The notes: generated from the letters alone by a model not told the origin. Positions 15,980 to 25,805 are shown, numbered from the stretch's first letter. The stretch: 64,000 nt of DNA from UBA1941 sp046329575 (GCA_046329575.1 JAXLUJ010000011.1:1-64000); one strand, 5' to 3'. Program-made: numbers and translations.

Positions 15980-18793
15980 TTACAATTTCTCTTTCAGAAA
16001 ACGCGCCGTGTGCGATTCTTTTACATCCAAAATGCCCTCCGGAATGCCCTGATACAAAAGGTTTCCGCCCTCATCGCCACCTTCCGGACCCAAGTCGATG
16101 AGCCAGTCGGCACACTTAATCACATCCATGTTATGCTCAATCACCAAAACCGTATGCCCGGCCTCAATCAGTTGCTGGAACGAATCCATTAATTTCCGGA
16201 TATCGTGAAAATGCAATCCCGTAGTAGGTTCATCAAAAATGAAAAATATAGGATCGGGGGCGCTGCCACGCGTGAGAAACGATGCCAGTTTCACACGTTG
16301 GGCTTCTCCGCCGCTTAAAGTTGAAGATGATTGCCCCAGTTTTACATATCCTAAACCTACCTTCTGTAACGGTGCAATTTTTTGAATGATGTCTTTTTCA
16401 TCTTTGAAAAAAGTGATCGCTTCATCAATGCTCAATTCCAGAATGTCATAAACGTTCTTCCCTTTGTATTCCACTTCCAGCACATCCTCCTTAAACTTCC
16501 TTCCATTACAGGCCTCACATTTTAAATGCACATCGGCAAGAAATTGCATTTCCACCACTACTTCTCCTTCGCCCTTGCAGGTTTCGCAACGGCCGCCCTC
16601 AATGTTGAAAGAGAACGTTCCTGGCGTGTAGCCTCTGATCTTCGAAAGCTGTTGTTTCGAAAACAAATCGCGAACATGGTCCCAGGCCTTCACATAGGTT
16701 ACAGGATTTGATCGCGAACTTCTTCCTAACGGATTTTGATCAATCATTTCCACCGCGCTAATGCGCTTCAAATCGCCTTTCAATTCTCTGAAGGCACCGG
16801 GCTTTTCTCCTGCTCCGTCAAATAATCGGAATAGGGCAGGCGCCAGAATTTTTTTGATTAATGTCGTCTTTCCCGAACCACTTACGCCACTCACTACCGT
16901 TAACGATTCCAACGGAATTTTCACATCCACATTTTTAAGATTGTGCTGTGAGGCACCCGTCAGTTCAATGTAGTTGGTGGCCTTTCTTCTGGTAGCAGAA
17001 AAAGGAATCTGCAATTCATTGCGCAAATATTTCCCGGTTAAGCTATCGGCATCTTTTACAATATCTTTTGCAGGTCCGCTATAAATCACTTTTCCTCCGT
17101 GTATTCCGGCTTCCGGACCCATGTCAACGATGTGATCGCAGGCCTTCATAATATCTTCATCGTGCTCCACAACAATTACCGTGTTGCCCAGATCGCGCAA
17201 GTTTTTCAGAACTGCAATCAGCCGTTCAGTATCGCGCTGATGCAAACCAATACTGGGTTCGTCCAGTATGTACATCGAGGCGGTGAGATTGCTTCCAATC
17301 GATCGGGTTAAATTAATGCGCTGCGTTTCACCACCACTGAGCGTATTCGATAAACGGTTCAGCGACAAATAGCCCAAACCTACGTCCATCATCGTTTGCA
17401 GCCGGTTGTTGATCTCTAGTAGAATTCGATCGGCTATCTTAAATTCTTCTTTCGAAAAAGTTACCGTCTTGAAAAATTCATGAAGTTCTTTGATCGGAAT
17501 CAGCAATAGTTCTGAAATGTTCTTGCCGCCAATAATCACATATTGCGCATCTTTCCTTATCCGTGAGCCTTTGCAATCGGGGCAGGTGGTCTTGCCGCGA
17601 TATCTGGAAAGCATCACGCGGTACTGAATCTTATAGGCCTTTTCTTCCAGATACTGGAAGAAATACGTAAGTCCATCAAAAAAAGTATTACCGGTCCACA
17701 ACAATTTCTTTTCAGCTTCCGTAAGATCTTTGTACGATCGATGTATAGGGAAATCGAAATAGATGCCTTTCTTGATTAAGGCTTCCGCCCATTCGCTCAT
17801 CTTTTCACCTCGCCAGGGTGCTATCGCTCCTTCATAAACCGATAAATTCTTGTCGGGAATCACCAAATCTTCATCAATGCCCATCACCGAACCAAATCCT
17901 TCGCAGGTTTTGCAAGCGCCATAAGGGTTATTGAAATTGAAGAGGTTCTGTGTAGGAATTTCAAATGCCATTCCGTCGGCCTCAAAACGATTGTTGAACA
18001 CTGATCGGCCATTGGCGCTGGTAACCACCAAACACTCGTGGTTTCCTTCGTTAAAAGCAGTCTGTATCGAATCGGCTGCACGGCTCTGTAACTCTTCGTC
18101 ATCGGGCTTCACTACCAAACGGTCCACCAACACAAAAACACTTTTCACTTTCGATTTTAATACGTCAGAAGCTTCCAGTATCGATTCGATCTCAACCGTT
18201 TCCTCAGCCCATAAAACCCTTGTGAAACCCTTTTGCAGCAATAATTTCAGCTCATCATTCAACTTGCCTTTGAACTGATTTTCAAAGTACAGAAACACCT
18301 TTTCACCGGCAGGCAGCCCGAAAATATAGTTCACCACATCATTCACCTCATGCTTCGATACCAATGCTCCGCTAATCGGCGAATAGGTTTTCCCCAGCCG
18401 CGCATACAACAGGCGCAAATAATCGTAGATCTCGGTTAAAGATCCCACAGTACTTCGTGTAGTTCGTGTAGAAACCTTTTGTTCGATGGCAATGGCCGGG
18501 CAAAGCCCCTTGATGTAGTCCACATCAGGCTTGTCCATACGGCTCAGAAACTGCCGCGCGTAGGACGTCAGGCTTTCAACATAGCGGCGCTGCCCTTCAG
18601 CATACAAGGTGTCAATGCTCAGCGATGATTTTCCCGAGCCGGATACGCCCGTAAATACGATGAACTGATTTTTAGGCAACTCCAGGTCCACATTTTTCAA
18701 ATTGTGAACGCGCGCTCCCTTGATCACAATTTTAGTATCGGCCAATTTTTTTATTTGGAATTTTGAATTCGTTTTCTTAGCTTCGGTCAACAT
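15980..18793 (-). CDS. uvrA: Excinuclease ABC subunit A, UvrA (937 aa)
   Basis: UvrA is the damage-recognition ATPase of nucleotide excision repair; it loads UvrB on lesions. Both ABC cassettes are complete: Walker A GVSGSGKSSLS near residue 50 and GVSGSGKTTLI near 630, each with a later LSGGETQR or LSGGEAQR signature and a DEPS/DEPT Walker B. Zn-binding Cys pairs are visible at CKTCEG, CPDCKG, and CETCKG with CEAC. Length is normal for the family. The first ~20 residues are a polar extension before KIVIKGARVHNLKN, so a slightly later start is conceivable. It is a single-gene unit; the upstream 252 bp gap to the sigma factor gene holds the two divergent promoters. Confidence 0.97.
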   Translation of the reverse strand: MLTEAKKTNSKFQIKKLADTKIVIKGARVHNLKNVDLELPKNQFIVFTGVSGSGKSSLSIDTLYAEGQRRYVESLTSYARQFLSRMDKPDVDYIKGLCPAIAIEQKVSTRTTRSTVGSLTEIYDYLRLLYARLGKTYSPISGALVSKHEVNDVVNYIFGLPAGEKVFLYFENQFKGKLNDELKLLLQKGFTRVLWAEETVEIESILEASDVLKSKVKSVFVLVDRLVVKPDDEELQSRAADSIQTAFNEGNHECLVVTSANGRSVFNNRFEADGMAFEIPTQNLFNFNNPYGACKTCEGFGSVMGIDEDLVIPDKNLSVYEGAIAPWRGEKMSEWAEALIKKGIYFDFPIHRSYKDLTEAEKKLLWTGNTFFDGLTYFFQYLEEKAYKIQYRVMLSRYRGKTTCPDCKGSRIRKDAQYVIIGGKNISELLLIPIKELHEFFKTVTFSKEEFKIADRILLEINNRLQTMMDVGLGYLSLNRLSNTLSGGETQRINLTRSIGSNLTASMYILDEPSIGLHQRDTERLIAVLKNLRDLGNTVIVVEHDEDIMKACDHIVDMGPEAGIHGGKVIYSGPAKDIVKDADSLTGKYLRNELQIPFSATRRKATNYIELTGASQHNLKNVDVKIPLESLTVVSGVSGSGKTTLIKKILAPALFRLFDGAGEKPGAFRELKGDLKRISAVEMIDQNPLGRSSRSNPVTYVKAWDHVRDLFSKQQLSKIRGYTPGTFSFNIEGGRCETCKGEGEVVVEMQFLADVHLKCEACNGRKFKEDVLEVEYKGKNVYDILELSIDEAITFFKDEKDIIQKIAPLQKVGLGYVKLGQSSSTLSGGEAQRVKLASFLTRGSAPDPIFFIFDEPTTGLHFHDIRKLMDSFQQLIEAGHTVLVIEHNMDVIKCADWLIDLGPEGGDEGGNLLYQGIPEGILDVKESHTARFLKEKL

Positions 18794-19045
18794 TAGATAA
18801 ATCTTATTCTATAGAATACTTCTTTACGCGTTAAAACAAGTGCAAAACTAAAAGGTTTCCTAACCTTAGCGCTTTTATCTAAAACAGGCTTATTAAAGAA
18901 GTTCTACTTCCATTGCGAATCAAACTGCGGGCATAGCTCTTAACGGAGTTTTAGTACGCTTATGCTTTGAATGGTATTTTTTTAACGAAATTATAACAGC
19001 CTATTGCATAGCAATACCTTTTTCTAACTACAAAAACCAGTTGCT

Positions 19046-19639
19046 ATGCGCATGGACCATCTTACCGACCAGGAACTTATCCGTCAATACATTGCCGGAT
19101 CAGAGCCCGCTTTCCAATTTTTGGTAGAACGCCATAAAGACAAAATCTATACGGCCATCTACCTCAAAGTGCGCGATGCTTATTTGGCTGAAGACATCTT
19201 TCAGGAAGCTTTTATCAAGGCCATCGAGTTTGTTCGGAAGGGCAAATACAAGGAAGAAAATAAATTCAACGCCTGGGTGGGACGTATAGCGTTCAACCTT
19301 TGTATGGATCATTTCCGTCAAAGCAAGCGCAATCCCGAAACCGGAGGCCGCGATAGCGATGAACAATTTCGCTACCTGCCTTTCGATCAGCGCCTTCCCG
19401 ATGAACATATGGATGTGATGCGCGCCGAAAATCGTTTGAAAGGTATTATCGACCTTCTACCCGCTGAGCAACGTGAAGTAATCATGCTGCGCCATTACTT
19501 CGATTTTAGTTTTAAAGAAATTGCAGAACAAACCAATAGCCCGCTAAACACCTGCCTGGCCCGCGCCCGTTACGGATTGATGAATCTCCGCAAGCTTATC
19601 GAAAAGCATAAGATTGATGTGAGCGGTATCGCCGTTTAA
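19046..19639 (+). CDS. ECF-family RNA polymerase sigma factor (197 aa)
   Basis: Sigma region 2 is at ~15-85 (LVERHKDKIYTAIYLKVRDAYLAEDIFQEAF, then a WVGRIAFNLCMDHFR helix). Region 4 is at ~130-185 (LLPAEQREVIMLRHYFDFSFKEIAEQ, a helix-turn-helix). Regions 1 and 3 are absent, as in ECF sigmas. No anti-sigma gene follows, and the downstream neighbour is on the opposite strand, so the control mechanism and regulon cannot be read here. A weak -7-like box, TACCTTTT at 19015-19022, lies 23 bases before the ATG. A strong bidirectional terminator follows. Confidence 0.92.
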   Translation: MRMDHLTDQELIRQYIAGSEPAFQFLVERHKDKIYTAIYLKVRDAYLAEDIFQEAFIKAIEFVRKGKYKEENKFNAWVGRIAFNLCMDHFRQSKRNPETGGRDSDEQFRYLPFDQRLPDEHMDVMRAENRLKGIIDLLPAEQREVIMLRHYFDFSFKEIAEQTNSPLNTCLARARYGLMNLRKLIEKHKIDVSGIAV

Positions 19640-19655
19640 AGCATCGCTTCGCAAC

Positions 19656-19690
19656 AAAAAAAAGTCGCAGTTCCAACTGCGACTTTTTTC
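19656..19690. terminator. Bidirectional rho-independent terminator
   Basis: A stem of AAGTCGCAGTT against AACTGCGACTT is flanked by an A-run on the left and a T-run on the right. It can serve both the plus-strand sigma factor gene and the convergent minus-strand leucine-rich-repeat gene. 19694-19732 beyond it is a TCATCT-type pyrimidine tract. Confidence 0.85.
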
Positions 19691-19733
19691 ATTTATAACT
19701 CTCATCTATCATCTTTCCACTTTCATCTCTACA

Positions 19734-20927
19734 CTAATACACCAGTCCCGCGCTGTTCAGCATTTCACTCAAATGCTCAACCTGAAAGCGATTTAGGCTG
19801 GTGTTTTTTACGTTCACGATTTTCACTGATGCCAGATTCGTTAAGTTAGCAGGATACGTAGCCAGCGAAAGATTGTTGCTCAGGTCCAGCGTTTCCAGAT
19901 GATAAAGACCATCTTCCATAGGCGGCAAACTGATTAGTTGGTTAAAAGAAACACTTAGTGTTTTGAGCGATTCCAATTGATAGATGCTTTTTGGCAATTC
20001 CAGTATGCGGTTGTGCGAAACATTTAGTTTCTGCAACTGCTTCATTTGGCCAATACTCTCAGGAAGCGAAGTGAGTTGATTATTGCTGGCGTCTAGTTCT
20101 TCCAACGAATTAAATGCCGATATGTTTTCAGGCAGAATCGAAGTATGCGTATTGCTAATGTTCAGATAAGCCAGATGATTGATCGGTATAAGCTTCTTGA
20201 TCTCAATGATCGGTCGCAGCATTTTGTTGGAAGCCAGATTCAAATACCGAAGTTCATTCATATTACCAATTGCCTCCGGTAAACTTTCGATCTGATTACC
20301 ACTAAGGTTGAGTACCCGCAATTCATTGGCATTGGCAATTGCTTCCGGCAATGTTCTCAAATGATTGTTGCTTACATCTAGTACTTTTAAGTTTTTACTG
20401 AAAAGCGAAGCCGGCAATTCCGCTATGCTGTTATTATTCAAATACAGTTCCTGCAAATGCAGGTCCGCAACATAGTTTGGAATTTCCGTCAGGTTCCAGT
20501 TACTCAAATCCAGAACGCGAAGTTTTTTGAGTTCAGTAATCACCTTCGGCAAGGTTTTGCTGTTCTCCGCTTTTCCGGTTCTCGACAAACCATTGCTTAA
20601 AGAAAGTTCCTCTAATTGTTGGAGCACATTCAGGTTGGCAGGTAACTGATCAATGTGATTGCCCTTAAGTGTTATGGCGCGTAATTTTTTACAGGCCAGT
20701 AGCTCTATGGGAAAGGAACTGAAACGATTCCCGGAAAGATCCAGAATTTCAAGATTTTGCAATTTCCCGAAATCCGCGGGAAGTGCCGTGAGGCCTTGCT
20801 CGTGTAAATCTAATTGCTGAACTTTTGAAGGATTATTCAATGCCTCCTGCAGCGAAGAAAAGCTGCCGTTTTCGGCTTGCGCGAAAAGCGACAAGGCGAT
20901 GCCAAGGATTGTTGTCAAGGTTTTCAT
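19734..20927 (-). CDS. Secreted leucine-rich repeat protein (397 aa)
   Basis: The signal peptide MKTLTTILGIALSLFAQA (1-18) is followed by about 14 leucine-rich repeats of ~23 residues (pattern LxxLxxLxLSxNxLxxLPxxIxx, for example LRVLNLSGNQIESLPEAIG). The repeats fill the protein up to a short C-terminal helix. There is no T9SS sorting domain, so it is probably periplasmic. LRR proteins bind other proteins; the partner is unknown. The start codon lies 6 bp after the stop of the upstream PLP-enzyme gene, so the two are probably cotranscribed although no functional link is obvious. Confidence 0.88.
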   Translation of the reverse strand: MKTLTTILGIALSLFAQAENGSFSSLQEALNNPSKVQQLDLHEQGLTALPADFGKLQNLEILDLSGNRFSSFPIELLACKKLRAITLKGNHIDQLPANLNVLQQLEELSLSNGLSRTGKAENSKTLPKVITELKKLRVLDLSNWNLTEIPNYVADLHLQELYLNNNSIAELPASLFSKNLKVLDVSNNHLRTLPEAIANANELRVLNLSGNQIESLPEAIGNMNELRYLNLASNKMLRPIIEIKKLIPINHLAYLNISNTHTSILPENISAFNSLEELDASNNQLTSLPESIGQMKQLQKLNVSHNRILELPKSIYQLESLKTLSVSFNQLISLPPMEDGLYHLETLDLSNNLSLATYPANLTNLASVKIVNVKNTSLNRFQVEHLSEMLNSAGLVY

Positions 20928-20933
20928 ACTACT

Positions 20934-22106
20934 CTATACGAGTAGCATTAGCGCTTGTTTCAAATCGGCAATCAAATCTTCAGCCGATTCCAATCCTACA
21001 TAAAATCGAACCAAATTAATGGGATACCGATGCCGGGGAGCAATATTGGTTTCGGTAGTTTTATGGAAAGCGCAGGCTGGCAATACCAATGATTCATGTC
21101 CGCCCCAGCTCACGGCCATCTTAAAGAATTGCAAAGCCTCACAAAACCGTTCAATTGCCCTCACATCAGTGGTTTTCAGCGATACTGAGAAAAGCCCGCC
21201 GCACCAATCCATTTGCGTTTTTGCTAACTCGTATTGTTCACTTTTTTCTGAAAATGGATAATGCATGGCCTCCACGGCGTGATGGTTTTCAAGAAAGGAA
21301 ACTACCTTTTCAGTGCTTTCTGCCACTTGCTTCAAACGGATGGGCAATGTTCGCAAACCTCTTAACATCAGCCACGCATCCTGAGGCGCCAGAATGGCGC
21401 CAAAATTCATGAATTCAGAATGAAACATCTTTTGGATAATATCCTTTCGGGCCATCACCGCGCCGGCCACCACATCGCTGTGGCCGTTTAAATATTTTGA
21501 TGCCGAATGCACTTCGATATCAATACCCATTTCCAAAACTTTTTGGCCTAACGGCGTGCAATAGGTATTATCGATAATACTCACCAAACCGCGCGATTTT
21601 GCCAATCTGGCTATTGCCCTGATGTCCTGTATTTCGAATGTAAAGGTGTTCGGTGATTCTAGTATAAACACCTTGGTGTTTGGCCGGCAGGCGATCTCGT
21701 AATTGGCCACATCCCGCCCATCTACAAATGTGGTTTCTACCCCAAAACGACTCAAAATTACACGACATAATTTTTCAGTCCAACCGTATGGATGATTCAC
21801 ACAAACAATGTGATCGCCACTTTTTACCTGTGAAAATACCGCCGCCGTCATGGCTGCAGCGCCACTGCCAAATACCAAGGCATCTTCAGCCCCGGCCAAT
21901 GCAGCAAGCTTCTTTCGTAAAATTTCAACAGTAGGATTATTGCCACGTGTGTACAAATGGGTGGCCTCTTCGGCATAAAAAGCGTTCCGCAAACCATCAA
22001 CCGTTTGAAACGAAAAGTTGCTGGTTTGTATCACAGGAGGCGCAATGGCATTAAAGTACTTTTCACGTTCTTCTCCCAATACATTCAAAATATAAGACAA
22101 GTCCAT
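20934..22106 (-). CDS. Trans-sulfuration family PLP enzyme (Cys/Met metabolism) (390 aa)
   Basis: This is a fold-type I PLP enzyme of the cystathionine gamma-synthase/beta-lyase/O-acetylhomoserine sulfhydrylase family. THLYTRGNNPTVEILRKKLA gives the phosphate-contacting Tyr-Arg, VFGSGAAAMTAA the cofactor loop, IIDNTYCTPLGQ the PLP-binding Asp, and HSASKYLNGHSD the Schiff-base Lys. The C-terminal domain ends with the usual RFYVGLESAEDLIADLKQAL. Reaction specificity within the family cannot be decided from motifs alone. The ATG at 22106 is chosen; a TTG 24 bases upstream is less likely. It is the first gene of an operon with the LRR protein and diverges from the M43 protease gene. Confidence 0.92.
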   Translation of the reverse strand: MDLSYILNVLGEEREKYFNAIAPPVIQTSNFSFQTVDGLRNAFYAEEATHLYTRGNNPTVEILRKKLAALAGAEDALVFGSGAAAMTAAVFSQVKSGDHIVCVNHPYGWTEKLCRVILSRFGVETTFVDGRDVANYEIACRPNTKVFILESPNTFTFEIQDIRAIARLAKSRGLVSIIDNTYCTPLGQKVLEMGIDIEVHSASKYLNGHSDVVAGAVMARKDIIQKMFHSEFMNFGAILAPQDAWLMLRGLRTLPIRLKQVAESTEKVVSFLENHHAVEAMHYPFSEKSEQYELAKTQMDWCGGLFSVSLKTTDVRAIERFCEALQFFKMAVSWGGHESLVLPACAFHKTTETNIAPRHRYPINLVRFYVGLESAEDLIADLKQALMLLV

Positions 22107-22159
22107 TACTAACTGTTTTGTTAAAAACAAGGTAAGATTTTAAGCTATAGTGAAAATCA

Positions 22160-22167
22160 TATCTTTA
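22160..22167 (+). promoter_or_regulatory. -7-like promoter box
   Basis: TATCTTTA (7 of 8 to TAnnTTTG) lies 16 bases before the ATG of the metalloprotease gene. Confidence 0.35.
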
Positions 22168-22183
22168 TTTTTTCTAACCGATC

Positions 22184-24994
22184 ATGAAATACTTTTTACA
22201 GCTACTGATTTTACTCTCAGCCACTTCGGCATTTTCGCAAACCGCCGTTCGGCGCTGCGGAACCATGGAGAATGATTCGCTGATGCGCATCCAAAACCAC
22301 ACCGAATCATTGGCCGATTTCGAAATATGGCTTCAGGCAAAAATAGCGCAGCAAAAGCAACTTCCGATAAATAAGAACGGCCGTTCCGTAATTACCATCC
22401 CTATCATCTTTCACGTCATTCACAATGGTGATGCGGAAGGGGTGAATGAAAATTTATCGCAAGCTCAGGTAATTTCGCAAATTGATGTTTTGAATGAAGA
22501 TTACCGCAAACTGGCCGGAACTCCGGGTTTCAATACCAATCCGGTGGGCGCCGACATCGAATTCGAATTTTGCCCTGCAGTTGTTGATCCGAACGGAAAC
22601 ATCCTTCCTCAGCCCGGTATCGATCGCATTAATATGAATCAGGCCAGTTGGACGCAGGCTCAATGCAACAGTACACTTAAACCTCAAACGTACTGGAATC
22701 CCGATTTGTATTGCAATGTATGGACGGTGAACTTTGGGGGAAGCAGCGTTGACCTATTGGGTTTTACGCAATTCCCTAACTCTTCACTTGCCGGTGTAGG
22801 AACCAACAATGGCGGAGCTTCTACCGACGGTATTGTAATTCGCTATGATGCTTGCGGGCGCGTAGGAACATTAGACGCTACCTACAACGGTGGCCGTACG
22901 CTTACTCACGAAATGGGCCACTGGTTCGGCCTGCGCCATATCTGGGGCGATGGCAATAATTGCAGCGCAACTGATTATTGCGATGATACTCCCAAGGCTT
23001 CTCAAGCCAACTACGGCTGCCCAACTAAGAATAGTTGCAACGATGGCACTCCCGACCCTAATGACATGGTGCAAAACTACATGGATTACACCGATGATGC
23101 CTGCATGAATATTTTTACCAACGATCAGAAAACGCGGATGCAAACCATTATCAATAATGCGCCGCGCCGCGTTACCCTGCTCACCTCTGATGTGTGCTCC
23201 ATGCCGGTAACCTATTTGTTCACCGGTCAGGTAAAAGATGCAGCCTCCAATACCGGAATTGCCAACGCAAAAGTTCTTCTGGATGGAAATATTGATTACA
23301 ATGCTACTACCGATACCAATGGAAATTTCTCAGTGAGCGTAAAGGCAGGTAACTATACAATCTACGCTGGAAAATGGGGCTACGTCACTAACACCATAGG
23401 CGCAGTGAATATTACAGCAGCTTCCCCGGCCGCTACAGTGCTGCTTTCTAAGGGTTACTACGATGATTTTCTTTTCGATTTTGCATGGACCCAAAGCGGA
23501 AATGCCACCACAGGAAAGTGGGTTCGGGGTGTTCCGGTGGGAACTACCTACACCTCTGGCGCAACTTCACTTCAGGCTAATCCGGGTGCCGATGTAACCG
23601 GCGATTATGGCTCACAATGTCTTATCACCGGAAATGGTGGCGGAACAGCTTCTAATGATGATGTAGATAATGGCACTACCATTATCACATCTCCCATAAT
23701 GGATCTTTCTTCTTACACCAATCCAAAACTTACTTATTACCGCTGGTTCTTCGATAATAGCGGAAATGGAACTACCGACGATTCACTCGTAATCAGCATT
23801 ACAAACGGAACTCAAACTGTGGTGGTGGATAAAATTGGCGCTACTACCAATCCGCAAAGCCAATGGATTTCAAAATCATTCAATATCACCGGTCTTTTAC
23901 CGCTCAATAATTCGATGCGTTTGATAGTGCGCACTTTCGATTTAGGTACCGGTAATGTGGTGGAAGCCGGTTTTGATTTATTTCAGTTGATTGATTCGGT
24001 TCCGGCATTGCCGGCAGCGCCAATTGCTAACTTCACCGTTGCCGGCAGTGAAATTTGTGCAGGCAGCGCCGTAAGTTTTAACGATCTTTCCGCCAATCTG
24101 CCCACCTCTTGGTCCTGGTCTTTCCCGGGGGGAACACCTGCAACGGATACTACGTCGGCACCCGTGGTGCATTATAATACACCCGGTGTTTATCCCGTAA
24201 CGCTACAGGTTTCCAATGGCTTGGGCTCCGATACCAAATCAGTTACCAACTTCATTACCGTAAATGCAGTGGTGGCCGATTATACAGCAACCAAAACGGC
24301 CATCTGTCCAAATGACACCATCACCTTCAGCAGCATCAGCAGTTGCAATCCGGCCGGTTATCAATGGCAGTTTCAGGGCGGCAGCCCCGCTACCTCCACC
24401 GCTGCGGGTCAGGTGGTGAGCTATGCAGCGCCCGGACTTTACGATGTTACTTTGGTGGCATCTAATACGTATGGCAGCGATACACTGGTGCGCAATCTCA
24501 GTATTCAGGTACATGCACAACCTACGGCTACTACCGCCGCAGTTAGCGATACAAACGGCGCCGGAATGGGCAGCGTTTCTGCAACCGCAGCCAGCGGTGC
24601 AGCGCCTTACAGTTACTTGTGGTCGCCCGGAAATCTTACTACATCCACTGTTGCTCATCTTTCACAGGGCACATACACCGTTACCATCACCGATGCCAAT
24701 GGCTGTAAGGTAACCTCCAGTGTTGTAGTAAACAATGAAACGGTGGGCATTAACGAAACCGATATGCAGTGGTTGAATATTTATCCAAACCCTTCTTCGG
24801 GAAAGTTTAATGTTCATGCTCATGAAAACCACCGGGGTCAATTACAAGTGTTCAACACCGTTGGCCAGTTACTTACCGAACAAAGCACAGAAGCGCCTGT
24901 TATTGATCTTTCCAACTTCAGCTCCGGTATTTACACCGTGAAACTGATGGTGAACAATAAATTAATAGGCATCAAAAAATTGGTAAAGGAATAA
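22184..24994 (+). CDS. Secreted M43 (pappalysin-type) metalloprotease with PKD domains and T9SS type A sorting domain (936 aa)
   Basis: The signal peptide is residues 1-19 (ending TSAFSQ). A propeptide-like stretch is followed by the M43 catalytic domain (~70-335): zinc motif HEMGHWFGLRH at 242-252 and Met-turn NYMDYTDDACM with Met300. It continues with a carboxypeptidase-regulatory-like beta-sandwich (~345-430), a jelly-roll/MAM-like region (~430-610), two PKD domains (~620-775, WSWSFPGG and YQWQFQGG), one SprB-like module (~780-850, GAAPYSYLWSPG) and a type A sorting domain (~858-936, IYPNPSSGKFNV to KKLVKE). It is exported by T9SS and attached or released; metzincin proteolysis is expected, substrate unknown. 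Its own promoter faces the divergent PLP-enzyme operon. Confidence 0.95.
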   Translation: MKYFLQLLILLSATSAFSQTAVRRCGTMENDSLMRIQNHTESLADFEIWLQAKIAQQKQLPINKNGRSVITIPIIFHVIHNGDAEGVNENLSQAQVISQIDVLNEDYRKLAGTPGFNTNPVGADIEFEFCPAVVDPNGNILPQPGIDRINMNQASWTQAQCNSTLKPQTYWNPDLYCNVWTVNFGGSSVDLLGFTQFPNSSLAGVGTNNGGASTDGIVIRYDACGRVGTLDATYNGGRTLTHEMGHWFGLRHIWGDGNNCSATDYCDDTPKASQANYGCPTKNSCNDGTPDPNDMVQNYMDYTDDACMNIFTNDQKTRMQTIINNAPRRVTLLTSDVCSMPVTYLFTGQVKDAASNTGIANAKVLLDGNIDYNATTDTNGNFSVSVKAGNYTIYAGKWGYVTNTIGAVNITAASPAATVLLSKGYYDDFLFDFAWTQSGNATTGKWVRGVPVGTTYTSGATSLQANPGADVTGDYGSQCLITGNGGGTASNDDVDNGTTIITSPIMDLSSYTNPKLTYYRWFFDNSGNGTTDDSLVISITNGTQTVVVDKIGATTNPQSQWISKSFNITGLLPLNNSMRLIVRTFDLGTGNVVEAGFDLFQLIDSVPALPAAPIANFTVAGSEICAGSAVSFNDLSANLPTSWSWSFPGGTPATDTTSAPVVHYNTPGVYPVTLQVSNGLGSDTKSVTNFITVNAVVADYTATKTAICPNDTITFSSISSCNPAGYQWQFQGGSPATSTAAGQVVSYAAPGLYDVTLVASNTYGSDTLVRNLSIQVHAQPTATTAAVSDTNGAGMGSVSATAASGAAPYSYLWSPGNLTTSTVAHLSQGTYTVTITDANGCKVTSSVVVNNETVGINETDMQWLNIYPNPSSGKFNVHAHENHRGQLQVFNTVGQLLTEQSTEAPVIDLSNFSSGIYTVKLMVNNKLIGIKKLVKE

Positions 24995-25020
24995 TTCCTG
25001 CGCCAGGTAACTGAAAACGT

Positions 25021-25266
25021 ATAACTGTTGATGGCGGCACCCGCGCTCTCCGCTGCAAGTCCTCAGCCGCGGGAAGCCATAAAACCATTGCCGTGCCTAC
25101 GTTTCGGAGGGAATTACGAATTTCAAATTACGAATTACGAAAGAGGAGGTTGGTCATAGCAATACAAGCCTAATTCATTTCGTAATTCGTAATTTTTTCA
25201 TTCGTAATTTCTTCTGCCGCGGCTTGCGGGCTTTCCGCTGCGATCGCTGCCGCGGGGCAACATCAG
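25021..25266 (-). repeat. Interspersed intergenic element, copy A (minus orientation)
   Basis: Read on the minus strand it has a GC-rich left end (CCCCGCGGCAGCGATCGCAG, then AGCGGAAAGCCCGCAAGC), an A/T core of direct and inverted AATTACGAATTACGAAA words, and a right end with CCGCGGCTGAGGACTTGCAG. Copies B (48677-48896) and C (63346-63608) share all three parts in the same order. The arms can pair into a long imperfect hairpin. No coding potential. It fills most of the 330 bp gap here. Confidence 0.75.
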
Positions 25267-25324
25267 GCTATGCCGTAGTCTTCGTGCGGCCATTACAAGG
25301 TGCAGCAAATCCTGAAGGCCTTGA

Positions 25325-25654
25325 TTAGTCGGCAGCCGGTAAGTTATAATAACAACCTATTAGCATGCTATCCACAATAAATCCCCATCCTTCATAATCA
25401 TAGGGTTGTGGCCGGGTATTCCTCCAACGAATATGAAAACGCTGATCTTCTCTGGTAATTTCAAGTGTAGCTGTGCGATTTTCGCCATCCATCCAATTAC
25501 TGACATAACGGCCTTCAAATCCCGAAACTGGTTCTGTAGGAGTGGCAAACTCCGGCAAAATTTCAGTTGTTTTATTGTTGTTGTATGCTCCGATTAGGTT
25601 TCCAGTTTCGGTTCTTTTATAGTAGAAAGAACCTATGAACTTGGCGTTTGGCAT
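25325..25654 (-). CDS. Small hypothetical protein (109 aa)
   Basis: No recognised family. It has no signal peptide or membrane helix. The sequence is beta-rich and aromatic (FIGSFYYKRTETGNLIGAY, GFEGRYVSNWMDGENRTATLEI, RFHIRWRN, YDYEGWGFIVDSMLIGCYY), suggesting a small cytoplasmic beta-barrel or sandwich. Composition and codon use look genuinely coding. It lies between the interspersed element and the bamA gene, on the same strand as bamA, separated from it by 151 bp that include a CCACACC tract, so it is probably not in that operon. Confidence 0.65.
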   Translation of the reverse strand: MPNAKFIGSFYYKRTETGNLIGAYNNNKTTEILPEFATPTEPVSGFEGRYVSNWMDGENRTATLEITREDQRFHIRWRNTRPQPYDYEGWGFIVDSMLIGCYYNLPAAD

Positions 25655-25737
25655 GATGAAAAATTTAGCTCCAATCTAGTTAAGATTCCAATTTCAAAGG
25701 CAATCTAAAGGGTCAACTCTACATCTGTGTCTTCTTA

Positions 25738-25799
25738 CTACACCCACCACACTTACCACACTCACTACACCCACCACACTCACCACACTCACCCACACC
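25738..25799 (+). repeat. CCACACTCA/CCACACCCA low-complexity tract
   Basis: Imperfect 9-10 bp units (CACCCACCACACTTACCACA and variants) end only a few bases before the 3' end of bamA. Same family as the tracts at 6735 and 10216. Confidence 0.75.
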
Positions 25800-25805
25800 T
25801 TTCCG

